A stretch of 64,000 bases of DNA from Eupeodes corollae (lineage: Eukaryota > Arthropoda > Insecta > Diptera > Syrphidae): contig NC_079148.1 in NCBI RefSeq assembly GCF_945859685.1, positions 53,888,421-53,952,420 of the forward strand, written 5' to 3'. A program made the position numbers and the translations under genes. This document shows, piece after piece, positions 12,049 through 22,345 of the stretch. The notes under the pieces are model-generated. The model saw only the letters and a list, made by a program, of their open reading frames with translations, was not told the DNA's origin and made no database searches. Within the stretch, counting starts at the first letter, position 1. Each line of letters starts with the position of its first letter.

Positions 12049-13440
12049 GAGGCTGGGATGCGACCCTCACTGATAACTTCCCATCCCGTCGGTCGATTTG
12101 TATTGCTTAAAAATGTGTCTATATGTACGCGTATCAATTTTTACCAAATTTGCGTACTATTTTTTGTACATTTTATTTTTTTATGAAAAAAAAGGATTGT
12201 GGATTTTTATATACAAATTACTGAATATCGAAAACAATATTTTCTGTGAAATAAAATAAGTTTGAAGCCAATATTTTTAATTTTTGAAAAGCTATTTCAG
12301 TCAAAAGTAAATTTTTACCTAGTTTTAGTATTGTTTTTTTTTAGAGTTTTATTTTTTGTAAAAAAAAAACTATTAGTTCGATTTTTTTCAAAATGTTATC
12401 AAATGTTGAAAACAATATTTCTTATAAAACAAAATTAGTTTGAAGCCAATATATCAAATTTTTGAAAAGACATTTGAGTCGAAAATCAATTTTTACCAAC
12501 TTTTGTTAATTTTTTTTTTAATTTTTTTCAAAATTTCACTGAATGTTAACAACAATATTTTTTGAAAGATAAAAGTAAATTGAAGCCAATATCTCAAAGT
12601 TTTTAAAAGATATTTGAGTCGAAAATCAATTTTTAAAAACATTTATTAATTTTTTTATAGGGTTTTATTTTTTGTAAAAAAAAACTGTAAATTCGATTTT
12701 TCTCAACATTTTTCAGAATGTTGAAAACATTATTTCTTATAAGATAAAATAAGCCTATATTTAAAGTTTTTAAAAAGATATTTGAATTAATATTCAATTT
12801 TTACCAACTTTGAGCAATGTTTTTTTAAGATTTTTATTTTTTATAAAAAACCTGTCAACTCGATTTTCTCAAAATTTTATCAGATGTCAAAAACATTAGT
12901 CTTCGTTGCACAAAATTGTTTTGGAGATGAAATCATATTTTAGTCGTAAAATTTTGGACGTGACAAAACTTTTTTACAGTTTTGTTTATTTATAAAAAAA
13001 AACCGTTAAATAGATTTTCTTCAAAAAATATACTTCTTTGAAATCACGAATAAATGAATAAATAAAATTTAATTCAAGCTTCAGCATTTTTGGTTGGGAA
13101 GATATTTACGGTTAATCAAAATTTTCACCTTTTTTTTCAAACTACTATGGTAAAAAAACAACCTACGCAATTTTCTTGAGAGCCCTTTCTGCATCTTTCT
13201 GCCTTATTATCTGTATAACAAAATTTATTTGAAGTCGATTTCTCTTCTGGTTCTTGAGCTATGGACAACGAAAAAAATGTCGCGAACGAACGGACGTACG
13301 AACGTACGTACACACGCACGTAAAGACATCTTTCTAAAAATCTTTTATTTCTACTCTAGGGACCTTGAAACGTAGAGAAATGTCAAAATTTTCAATTTGA
13401 CAAATCGGACCCATTACAATAACGTTTTATGGGAAGTTAA
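12049..13440 (+). repeat. Satellite-bearing composite repeat, copy A
   Basis: It begins GAGGCTGGGATGCGACCC and ends with the box ACCCATTACAATAAC followed by GGGAAGTTAA. Between them lie a degenerate array of about five ~170-bp units, each containing AATCAATTTTTACCAAC or a variant, and a conserved box at 13137-13440 with a run of CGTACGTA/CGTACGAA. The same order of parts occurs in copies B and C. GGGATG at 12055-12060 and CATCCC at 12082-12087 can form a terminal hairpin. The copy is flanked by A runs on both sides. No convincing protein is encoded. Confidence 0.85.
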
Positions 13441-13788
13441 AAAAGCTTTCAAGGAGTGAAATCATTTTTTTAGGGGTAGTATATTCTATATAAATATAAA
13501 TGGACTAGCATTCCAAGTCGAGTAAGTCAATGAATGTTGGTTTTCTATGTAATGTTTAACCATCGTAATAATCCGGAACATACGCAGAACCTTCAAGAAC
13601 ATAAACTGGTCTCTGATCTACTACTTTTTGTGTTGACAGCAAATGTCAGTGAGGTCATATGTTTTTGAAGTATTAAATTGAAATTGAAGTAATAAAACTT
13701 TTGTTTTGGAAAAGTAGTGTATACACTTGGGAAATAATTAACACAAATCAATATAATAATTAGTCACTATCCAATTAGAAACATACCA

Positions 13789-14505
13789 ATGGGCAATAAA
13801 CAAATAAAACAACACTTGGAAACAGCCCAAAAGACTGGAATTCTAAAGATTTCCCTACAACGCCTTCAAGACTTTCCACCTCAACTCAAAACCTATCCGA
13901 ATGTTCTCAAAACACTAGACTTGTCCGAGAATCGCTTCGAACGAATCCCAGATGACATTGCAAGGTTTACCCTACTCAAGCACATTAACCTAAGCGGAAA
14001 CAAGCTAACCGAACTGCCAGATGTCTTAGGCGAGTTACAAAAACTTGAAGTTCTTTTGGTGATGGACAATTTCCTAACGAGAATTCCCAAAACCCTCTCG
14101 AATTTGAAGCACCTGAAGCAAGTCAATCTAAGCAATAACCAAATAGTTGAATTCCCCATTATGCTTTGTGGGTTGAAGCAATTGGATGTTCTGGATATAT
14201 CGCGCAATAAGATCACCTCAGTTCCGGCTGAAGTCAGGAACTTGCATGTGATAGAGTTGAATGTTAACCAAAATCAGATTTCCAAACTTTCGGAGGAAAT
14301 TGCCGATGCACCGAGATTGAAAACCCTACGAATTGAAGAGAACTGCCTGCAGGCTAGCGCCTTCACACCGCGCATCCTAAAGGAGTCCAAAATAAGTAGC
14401 TTATGTGTGGATGGAAATCTATTCAACTCAAAACAGTTCACTGATCTGGATGGTTACGATACATATATGGAGCGTTATACTGCCGTTAAAAAGAAAATGT
14501 TCTAA
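13789..14505 (+). CDS. LRRC57: Leucine-rich repeat protein, LRRC57 family
   Basis: An intronless gene of 238 residues; human LRRC57 is 239. It starts MGNKQIKQHLETAQKTG, matching the family N terminus, and Gly2 makes it a candidate for lipid modification and membrane attachment. About seven leucine-rich repeats follow from residue 40, for example LKTLDLSENRFERIP, LKHINLSGNKLTELP, LKQVNLSNNQIVEFP and VIELNVNQNQISKLS. The C terminus (GYDTYMERYTAVKKKMF) is the conserved family end. Its biochemical role is poorly known. It is divergent from AP-3 mu, 4 kb away. From memory the Drosophila homologue is CG3040, next to cm. The start has an acceptable context and there are no defects. Confidence 0.95.
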   Translation: MGNKQIKQHLETAQKTGILKISLQRLQDFPPQLKTYPNVLKTLDLSENRFERIPDDIARFTLLKHINLSGNKLTELPDVLGELQKLEVLLVMDNFLTRIPKTLSNLKHLKQVNLSNNQIVEFPIMLCGLKQLDVLDISRNKITSVPAEVRNLHVIELNVNQNQISKLSEEIADAPRLKTLRIEENCLQASAFTPRILKESKISSLCVDGNLFNSKQFTDLDGYDTYMERYTAVKKKMF

Positions 14506-14668
14506 GGGAAGATTACGATAAAGAAGAAGAAGGTGATGACCAAATGCAGTTCGAAGAAGAAGAAAAAGTGCTTAGGATTAAGAAGATTATAATTCCTCTA
14601 GATGTGTGCTAGATATTTATTGAATTTCTCTCTGATTTTGTGTAATTTCAAAAAACAGCGTTGAGCGC

Positions 14669-14674
14669 AATAAA
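14669..14674 (+). terminator. Polyadenylation signal of LRRC57
   Basis: AATAAA lies about 165 bp after the stop. The region between is A- and G-rich (AAGAAGAAG runs). Confidence 0.6.
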
Positions 14675-15249
14675 TTTTCTTTATATATTTTATCATTGTA
14701 TGTAGGCATACCTGTGTATTTTCTTTTCTTTCTGTTTATAGAACGCAATGTGCAGTTATTTTCTTAAGAAACGGGCTGTATTAACTTATTTCTCCTTGAG
14801 ATTTCAGACATATTTCCGTTATTAAATATTCAAATGAAGAACAATTTCTTAAACAATCAAGGTAACTTTTAAACGTATATGGCTTGAAAATATCAGAATT
14901 CTGGGTTGGTGCTCCAGTAACTTACTTATGACTCTTGATTGAAAATTATTTTTGTATTTGATTGTGTTTTATTTTGAAAGATTAGTCTTCATAAAAAATA
15001 GAAGTTAGCAAAGTTTATTTTATTGAAGCGTTGGAAGATGCTTGAGGTTGCACAAAAAACAAGCACAAAATCATTGCAGGTTTTGAATCAATTTTTCAAG
15101 GTGTTACATTTTCTGGTAAGTGATAGCGTGGCAGACAATGCTTAAGCTGAAGCTATGGCGTAGTCTGGTGCACTCTTGGGGCGTGCAACTGGATGGTGTA
15201 GCGCAGTGGTTCCATTTCTATGGGATGTGCGGTCAAAACTCCAAATTTA
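14675..15249. other. Intergenic spacer
   Basis: No gene is seen. The end approaches the 3' edge of the RAG1-like pseudogene, whose C-terminal tail I could not follow past about 15250. Confidence 0.35.
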
Positions 15250-15671
15250 ACTTTAAATGACGGAAAAACTTCACATCTTTGTTTTTGGCTTAAGCTGCCT
15301 CCTCCGTAAATTGGCCTATAAAATTGTTCACTATTTTACCGCCATGAATTAAAACTATGTGCACTGAAGCTGGCAATGGGTACCAAGGCTACTCTTTAAC
15401 GATTTCTCGGGCTGTTTTATTTAGTGTATTCCTGAAAATTGTCGGTATTCATTGCAAACAGCTAGCCAAAGTTTTTAAAATGATAGCACATCTTTCTTTA
15501 ACAGACTGTATTATTCCAGTTATTTGTGAGGATACAGATACTTACTTACTTAAGGTGGCGCTACAGTCCTGAGTGAACTAGGGCCTGACCCAACAAACTT
15601 CTCCATCTAACACGGGCCCTAGCTAGATGTCTCCAGTTTCGCGCTCCAAGTTGGGAGAGATCACCTTCCAC

Positions 15672-18498
15672 TTATGCGCGCCACCTGATACGCGGTCTTC
15701 CTCTACTGCGCTGTCCTGTGGGTGCGGATTCGGAGACTTTCCGGACCGGAGCATTGGTTTCCATGCGCTCTACGTGACCCAGCCATCTAAGTCGTTGGAC
15801 TTTTACCCTTCTGGCTAAGTCTACGTCGTCGCTGTACAGCTCGTCGTTCCATCTTCTCTTCCACTCCCCTTCGATGCATACGGGACCGTAGATCACACGA
15901 AGAACTTTTCTCTCGAAGCTACCCAAGGTGCTTTCATCCGCTTTTGTCATAGTCCATTCTTCTGCACCGTATAGCAGGACGAGGATGATAAGGGTCTTAT
16001 ATAGCAAACCTTTGGTCCCTCGAGAGAGGACTTTACCACTCAATTGCTTTCTTAGTCCAAAGAAACAGCGGTTAGCAAGAGTTATTCTTTGTTTGATATC
16101 AGCGCTGGTGTTGTTTTCTGCATTTACAGCGGAGCATAGGTAAACGAAGTCCTTGACTACCTCAAAGTTACATCTGTCGATTGTGACGTTTTGACCAAGA
16201 CGTCGGTGTTGTATGTCCTTTCTTGACCACAGCATGTACTTTGCTTTGCCGTCATTAACCGTTAAACCCATTTTTGCCGCCTCTGCCTCAATACTCACAA
16301 AAGCCCTATTGACATCACGCTGAGTTCTTCCGATTATGTCAATGTCATCAGCATATGCCAGTAATTGGACGGACTGTTGAAAGATAGTGCCTCTAGTGTT
16401 GACGTATGAGCTCTGCACTATTCTTTCAAGCACGATGTTAAAAAAATCACATGACAGTGCATCACCTTGTCTAAAACCTTTTTTGATATCGAAAGGTTCT
16501 GTTAAGTTGTTTCCAACCTTTATGGAGCAGCGTGAATTCTCCATGGTCATCCTGCACAAACGGTGGAGTTTGGCAGGGATGCCAAAACTAGACATGGCTC
16601 TATACAGCTCGTCCCTGACGATGCTGTCATATGCGGCCTTGAAATCGATGAAAAGATGGTGAGTGTTGATTTGTTGTTCTTGGGTTTTTTCCAGGATCTG
16701 CCGTAATGTGAATATTTGATCAACTGTGGACTTTCCTGGTCTAAAACCACACTGATTAGAACTTATCAGGTTGTTGACGATGGGCTTTAGACGTTCACAT
16801 ATTACGGCAGAGAAGATTTTATAGGCGATGTTAAGTAGTATAGTATAGTTGGTGCAGTTAAGAGGGTCTCCTTTTTTCAGGATCGGGCAGACAATACTGA
16901 GGTTCCATTCATCGGGCATGCTTTCTTCCGACCATATCTTACAGATAAGTTGGTGCATGCTCCTAACCAACTGATCTCCAGCTGCTTTAAAGAGCTCGGC
17001 ATTCAAGCTATCCGCTCCAGCGGCTCTATTAGACTACAGCTTAGATATGGTAATCATTACTTCGTCTAAGTCGGGAGGACGGGATTGTTGGCTTTCGTCG
17101 TCTATGTTGAATGGACCATCCTGCCTGACAGTGGAATTCAGTTCGTCGTCACCGTTATACAGTCTGCAGAAGTGGTCCTTCCATATCCTCAGCATTGACT
17201 GCGGTTTCACTATGATGTTTCCACTTTCGTCTTTGCAGCCTTCGGTTCTAGGTTTATGTACCTGTGAATTTCGTTTTACTTCGAACTTCATTTCTGCTTT
17301 TAAACCTCTCAACATCTTCGACCACACGCTTCTCATGCCCTCTCTTTTTTCTTCTGAGAAGTCGGCGTTCCTCTCGCCTCTTCTGCTCATAGAGCTCATA
17401 AGCAGCTTCCTTTTATGCAGCGCCGCTTTGCGTGCCTGTTGTTTGGCTGCATTTGCCTGCCGACATTCCTCATCAAACAAGGGGTTCCTTGTTAGTGGCT
17501 GTTTGAAACCCCGCACATCAGAGGCGGCTTATCTGATTTCATCTTGACAATGTTGCCACTGGTTTTCGATACATTGTGTTGGCGGCAGAGAACTTCGAGA
17601 GAGGTTACTTGTAACTCGGTCCGAAAAGGATTTGGCGATCTCTGGCGATTGTAGCCGTTCGACGTTGTACCTTCTTCCGGCACCTCCCTGTTTTGCCTTG
17701 GGTCCGGAAATCCGAAGTGCAACCTTGGCTACAACGAAGTAGTGGTCCGAGTCGATGTTAGCTCCTTGGAAAGTTCGGACATCCATGTTGCTGCAAGCGT
17801 GTCTGGCGTCGATCGCAATATGGTCAATCTGGTTGATGGAGAAGTCCAAGTACCTTTGTGGATGTTGAGGTGTGGAAAACGCGTACTGGCTACCATGACG
17901 TTTCGCCCCGCAGCAAAATCTATGAGCTTGAATCCGTTGTCGGTAGTGTTGTCGTGCAGGCTGTTCTTTCCGATTATTCCACCAAAGATGTCTTCCCTTC
18001 CTAGCTTGGCATTTAAATCGCCCAGGACTATTTTAATATCGTAGCTAGGGTACTGCTCATATGTTTTGCCTAGGAGCTCGAAGAACATATCTTTGGTGTT
18101 GTCGTCTTTCTCTTCTGTGGGGGCGTGCGCGCATATCAGCTAATGTTGCCAAATTAAGCCTTGATGCGTATGGTCATGAGGCGCTCATTGATGCACCTAT
18201 AGCTCAAGACTTCTTGCCTGAGTCTGGCCCCAATGACGAAGCCGCATCCAAATAAGCGCTGTTGGTTTTCGTGGTAGCAGTCACCATAGTAAATATCGCA
18301 GTTTTTCGTCCTCTTTTTGCCCGGCCCATCCCATCGTATTTCCGGGATGGCGGTGATATCTGCTTTATATCGTTCTAGAGCCTCCGCTAATTCTTCGGCC
18401 GCACGTGGTCTGTTAAGGGACCTAACATTACAGGTGCATATCCGAAGTTCGTTGTCCTTTATTCGTTTGCGTTGGTTGTCAACAGTAAATTCGTCCAT
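15672..18498 (-). pseudogene. RTE endonuclease/reverse transcriptase, frameshifted
   Basis: This is the open reading frame of copy 1, about 2.8 kb, interrupted by several frameshifts and a stop near 17030. The order is apurinic endonuclease, then a linker rich in Arg and Lys, then reverse transcriptase. The longest open part (444 codons) still has the YADD catalytic box. Compared with copy 2 it lacks a few codons (the motif before LLNIAYKI is disturbed) and its N-terminal codons are altered. The protein would nick DNA and copy its RNA at the nick. No function is expected now. Confidence 0.85.
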
Positions 18499-18634
18499 AT
18501 CCTAGGCTTGTTGGTGCTTCGCAACTATGAAAGCTTTTACGTGGCCAGGAAGTCACCCCGACGCACAACCCCCAACCTGGAGGGCCAGATCCTAAGTATA
18601 ACTCCAATGATGGGGAGCCGGATAAAACCGCTCC

Positions 18635-18967
18635 TTATAGGCCTGGGCTCCGAATAACTCGAAGAAGCCCTATAAGGTGTTCACTTAGTAGTTTAACCTT
18701 ACTGGAACTGTAAACGCCACCGTTGATTCCATCTCGGGAATTCCTCCGCTGCCATCTGGATAAGGAGAGGTGCCTTAGTGGAAACACCTCTCCCCACCCC
18801 TCTCGTTTGCTGTCCCCAACATCTTTGGTTGGAACCCAATCTCCAGTTGAGGTACTAGGCACCCGATGTTCACCACGAGAAGGTGAGAGTAGGAGTTGAT
18901 AGACAGAGGTTGGTTTTAAGAAAAACCTGTGGACGCTTGTGTCCCCTTGAATGCATATGTCTACCAT
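18635..18967 (-). CDS. Small upstream ORF in the RTE 5' region (putative ORF0)
   Basis: A 110-codon frame opens at an ATG only about ten bases inside the 5' end of RTE copy 1. It runs MVDICIQGDTSVHRF, then LLSPSRGEHRVPSTSTGDW and GGVYSSSKVKLLSEHLIGLL, and ends RSPGL. In copy 2 the same peptide is recognisable but a frameshift near 32060 splits it into two frames (32207-31953 and 32104-31859). I know no function for it. It may be only a conserved, GC-richer 5' untranslated region that happens to stay open. Confidence 0.3.
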   Translation of the reverse strand: MVDICIQGDTSVHRFFLKPTSVYQLLLSPSRGEHRVPSTSTGDWVPTKDVGDSKREGWGEVFPLRHLSLSRWQRRNSRDGINGGVYSSSKVKLLSEHLIGLLRVIRSPGL

Positions 18968-20210
18968 TTGAACACCGTGAGGATACAGATGGGTTTGTGA
19001 AAAAAACTGTGGGTAGTATTTCCATCGTTTGATCAACCCCATCTGCCTAAATTCTTCTTGGATACGGTTTTTGTTTGTGCTTCCATAAGATGTTTCGTAC
19101 TACTTCCCGTACGTCATTTTTTAAAGTCTAAATGAATGAAGACTTCATGCAGGGGAAATATGCCGAAATATAGGAAATCTTCATTTATCGTTCTTTCTAA
19201 GGAGCTTTAAATGTCGTTCATATTGGTAGGTTTTGCTCCACAAATATAGCAAACTTGTTGTGAAGCCGTATGAGACAAGGTAGTGCATACCTTACCATCA
19301 ACCATTGTCAGTTTTAGTATATGCTTTACGCTGATAAAACGGTCCGATATCTTAATAATTGTTTCATTCAGTTAATTTATTTGGCTCTGTATATACTCTT
19401 ACTTAGCTCGGCTCATTTCTGCCGTTTCTTTTTTCAATTGAAAACGTATGGGTCGGCAGTATCGAGTTTATCCTGGCCGAGGATTTTGCCATACAATTTT
19501 CTTTTCAGACTCAGAATCAGAAATCATTTGCGAAAAAAGTTGTATAGGAAAATATGAAGTTATAAACATGTCCGAATCACTGAATTCGCCGGATATATTT
19601 TGTTTGTATTCGGACTGTCCACTGCTTCCATCAAAGCCCTATTTGCCTATTAGAGTAAGATGACCTAAATCTAGAATTCATTTAGCCACAATGAAATTAT
19701 ATTTTCGAAAAGACGAACACAAATTTATTCTACCTCATGTGGATTAATTCAGACGACCGACACTATTATATTGGCAACTAAAGTTATCAGTTGCAACAAA
19801 AACGAAACACTTTTTCTATTAACACAGCTAAAAAATTAAGGTACAAGTTTTACAACATATTCACAAAAATTTGATTTTTTAATTTTTTTTATTACCGAAA
19901 TCATTCTCCAAATTTTCAAAAGTTTCTCGTTAGGATTCTACGATGCTTTCAGCTGTATGATTTAGAAGTCCTTGAAGCGAAACTAAACCTAATGAATCCG
20001 ATATTTGTATCGTTTGAAGTGCTGGGTAACATTCTTGTTTGGCTTAAAGAACTTTTACATAGCTTGGACAAAACATCGACTTCAGTTTTTTGGTTTACAA
20101 AGTTTATGATGATTGGGTACTGATTTTTTGACAATTTTCCCTCAACCAAAAGCTTCAAAGTATATTCGTTCTAGACAAGCTTTCCAAAAATGGCTTTGTT
20201 GGTCTGCTTG

Positions 20211-21254
20211 AGGTTTTTGTGATTGCTCTCGTACAGAACTAAAAACTTCTTCGAAATCAAGCCAAGCACTGTTTTTAGACAGAAGTACGTTTTTCTTCTT
20301 TGAACAGGCGTCCCGTCCCACCTTCTTTGAAAGCATTTACAAAGATTAATTATCTTCTTTTTTGCTTCTAAAACATAAATTTTATAAAGTTATTTAAATA
20401 CCACCAAGTTCCGTAACTTTTTTCGTTCTTAGCCAAATGCCAAACAATAAAAATATCGATTCGCTTCATCATATTGCTTGAATCTAAAAAAAGTGGAAAT
20501 CAGTGTTTTATTGGATCAAAGTTTTTGATTTGCTCCAATCTTCGCTCAAAAAGTCATATACATATATTTTGAAAGAAGAAAAAATACCTAGGACTAAATT
20601 TTGATGTATAGGTTATAGTCGGCATTTAGCGGCAATTGATGGTTTTTTTTCTAATTTTTCTAAGTTCTAATGAATGTTAAAAAAAGAAAAAATATTCAGA
20701 AAACTATTTAAATGCCGTCATGATATATTGTTTAAATATTCAAATCACCTTTTTTCCAAAATTAACTTTTAACAATCTAGGTACAAAAATTGATCTGTGC
20801 GAAGTCGTTTTTTTAGACTAAATGTTTTTCTAAACTGCGAAAGACACTTAACTTCGTGACGCGACTGAGAACCAATAACTGATTATTAATGAGAAATCTC
20901 ACTGTCACTTAACTGTCCCGTTCTCATAGAAAAATTCTGCATTAAAAATAAAAAATTTTATTAACCTTGAAATGTTGACTTTTGATCTATGGGAGACTAG
21001 GCCAAGACCGGATGCTGGTTGTCGAGTCAATGATGATTTGTTTGCAGAATTCCTTAAAAAAATACGGAAAAGCAAAAAGACGTCAAATAATTCTACACTT
21101 GATAAACAATTAGAAGAATTTATTCACCATAAAGCCTACATTTATCATGACAATGTACTCTTGTTCCCAAACGTTTTTACGCAAGAAGAAATTGAAATCA
21201 TTATTTTTAAAATACCACTGATGCGGATTGTTAATAATAAGTGCATTTTTTTGG
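20211..21254. other. AT-rich spacer
   Basis: No gene is recognised. A 98-codon open frame at 20972-21268 has no motif I know. The start may hold the unrecognisable N-terminal end of the RAG1-like element. Confidence 0.35.
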
Positions 21255-22335
21255 TATTCCGTATGTAGTACAGTGAGAAATTGCCAACAACACGAGATTT
21301 TTATATTTAAAATTTGCTACAACTGAAAGAAGTTCTGTCAGAATAATAATAATAAAATTACACAAATAGAATAAAGTTTTATTAAAATCAAAAGTTAAAA
21401 TTAACTTAGCAAACAAAACTAATAAAATGGACAATTTTCAAGAAGAAATGGTAAGAAAGCATCTGGAAATTGAGATTCTATAAAAAAAACGTATTTAATT
21501 TTATTGTTCGTTGTTGTTTATTGTTCGTAGACTACTACATTAACATGTGGTGTTGAAGCGAGCTTGAAGATCGACTCAATTTTTTATATACCTGAATCGA
21601 GTTGAAATGAGCTTGATTTGATTCGATTCCCGTCGGAGATCGGAGTCGAGTCAAAATTCGAGAAGAAAAAACTGTGTGGAGCAGTTGATTTAACATATTT
21701 TCATGTTTATGTACAAAAAATATAGTTTTGTTTTAATCAAATAAAAAAATAGACATATTCTTATATGGTCCTGAACTTATCAGTTCTTCATTGTTTAACA
21801 CGAAACAAACTCCCTCACTTGCACTTCACACATCAAAACACCATTTGAATTTTAGAAAGTACTGTCAAACTTAATCATTTTTAAATCTTCTTGTGCGGTG
21901 GAAACATAAAGATTTATTTAATCTAAACTGAAATAAAACTTTGGTGGAAACATAGCAAAACATAAATATCTTTTTGTTTGTTTTATCTTGCAAAATAAGC
22001 ACAGTTAGTTCATTTTTACTAACAAAACTAAATAATATCAACAGTAATAGATTGATTTGTATTCGCCAATGGAAAACACACATGATTCCAAATGCAGAAC
22101 TACTCAACGAACACAGCCATCGAGATACAAAAGCAATATCAATCGTACCAACATTTGAGAACGAAATCACATAAGATCTATTCGAGACTCGTATAAATTT
22201 CAAAAACCCATCCATAGAAAGATTCTACTCTAACTTTTATCGGTGTTATTCATACTATGGATTTTGTTTTTGTTATTCGTGTAACATCCTACTTTACCAA
22301 TGGATAGATTTTCCAACAAAACACAGGTAAATGTT
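21255..22335. repeat. Dispersed repeat family G, copy 1
   Basis: Blocks of this stretch recur at 32876-33452 in the same order: GTGAGAAATT...CCAACA, then TACAACTGAAAGAAG, then CGTAGACTACTACATTAACA, then a 380-bp block starting GGAAACATAGCAAAACATAA and ending at ACACAGGTAAA. This copy has about 350 extra bases between the third and fourth blocks, including a stretch rich in GATTCGA/GAGTCGA-like words. No known transposase is encoded. Confidence 0.7.
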
Positions 22336-22345
22336 TTCAAAATTG

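Larger units (their letters stand above)
15540..18976 (-). mobile_element. RTE-clade retrotransposon copy 1, full-length, mutated
   Basis: This is a near complete non-LTR element on the minus strand, bounded by the 14-bp direct repeat GTGAGGATACAGAT at 15526-15539 and 18977-18990. Its 3' end is CGCCACCTTAAGTAAGTAAGT, an AAGT simple-repeat tail. The coding region is broken into frames at 18498-18154 (endonuclease start, LRICTCNVRSLNRP), 18088-17729 (VLGDLNAKLGRE), 17849-17529 (NQIDHIAIDARH, SDHYFVVAK), 17516-17034 and 17006-15672 (reverse transcriptase with FIDFKAAYDSI and LLAYADDIDIIGR). It aligns along its whole length with copy 2 at 28718-32197. It sits inside the RAG1-like pseudogene. Confidence 0.9.
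15250..20210 (-). pseudogene. RAG1-core-like (Transib/RAGL-related) transposase pseudogene, split by RTE insertion
   Basis: Read on the minus strand across frameshifts, pieces occur in this order: RPTKPFLESLSRTN (about 20180), LKLLVEGKLSKNQY (about 20140), AKQECYP and LQGLLNHT (about 20020-19950), GFDGSSGQSEYKQ (19638 down), IVWQNPRP and TRYCRPIRFQL (about 19490-19440), MVDGKVC (about 19305), VCYICGAKP (about 19250), SNDGNTTHSFF (about 19030). After the RTE insertion come SQITGI (15525 down), CAIILKTLAS, WYPLPASVHIVLIHGG (about 15385-15338) and IGQFTEEAA, a stop, AKNKD (about 15315-15275). These parallel RAG1 landmarks: the DG containing the first catalytic Asp, the C-x-x-C site, NGN-AR, and the HVPEII...SEGNESGNK block with the catalytic Glu. 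Several stops and frameshifts make it dead. It may instead belong to an unnamed arthropod family sharing this core; the middle catalytic Asp is not evident. Confidence 0.6.

Noticed and set aside
20972..21268. A 98-codon plus-strand open frame as a host gene
   Set aside because: It has no known motif and no splice or promoter support, and its end overlaps the start of repeat G.
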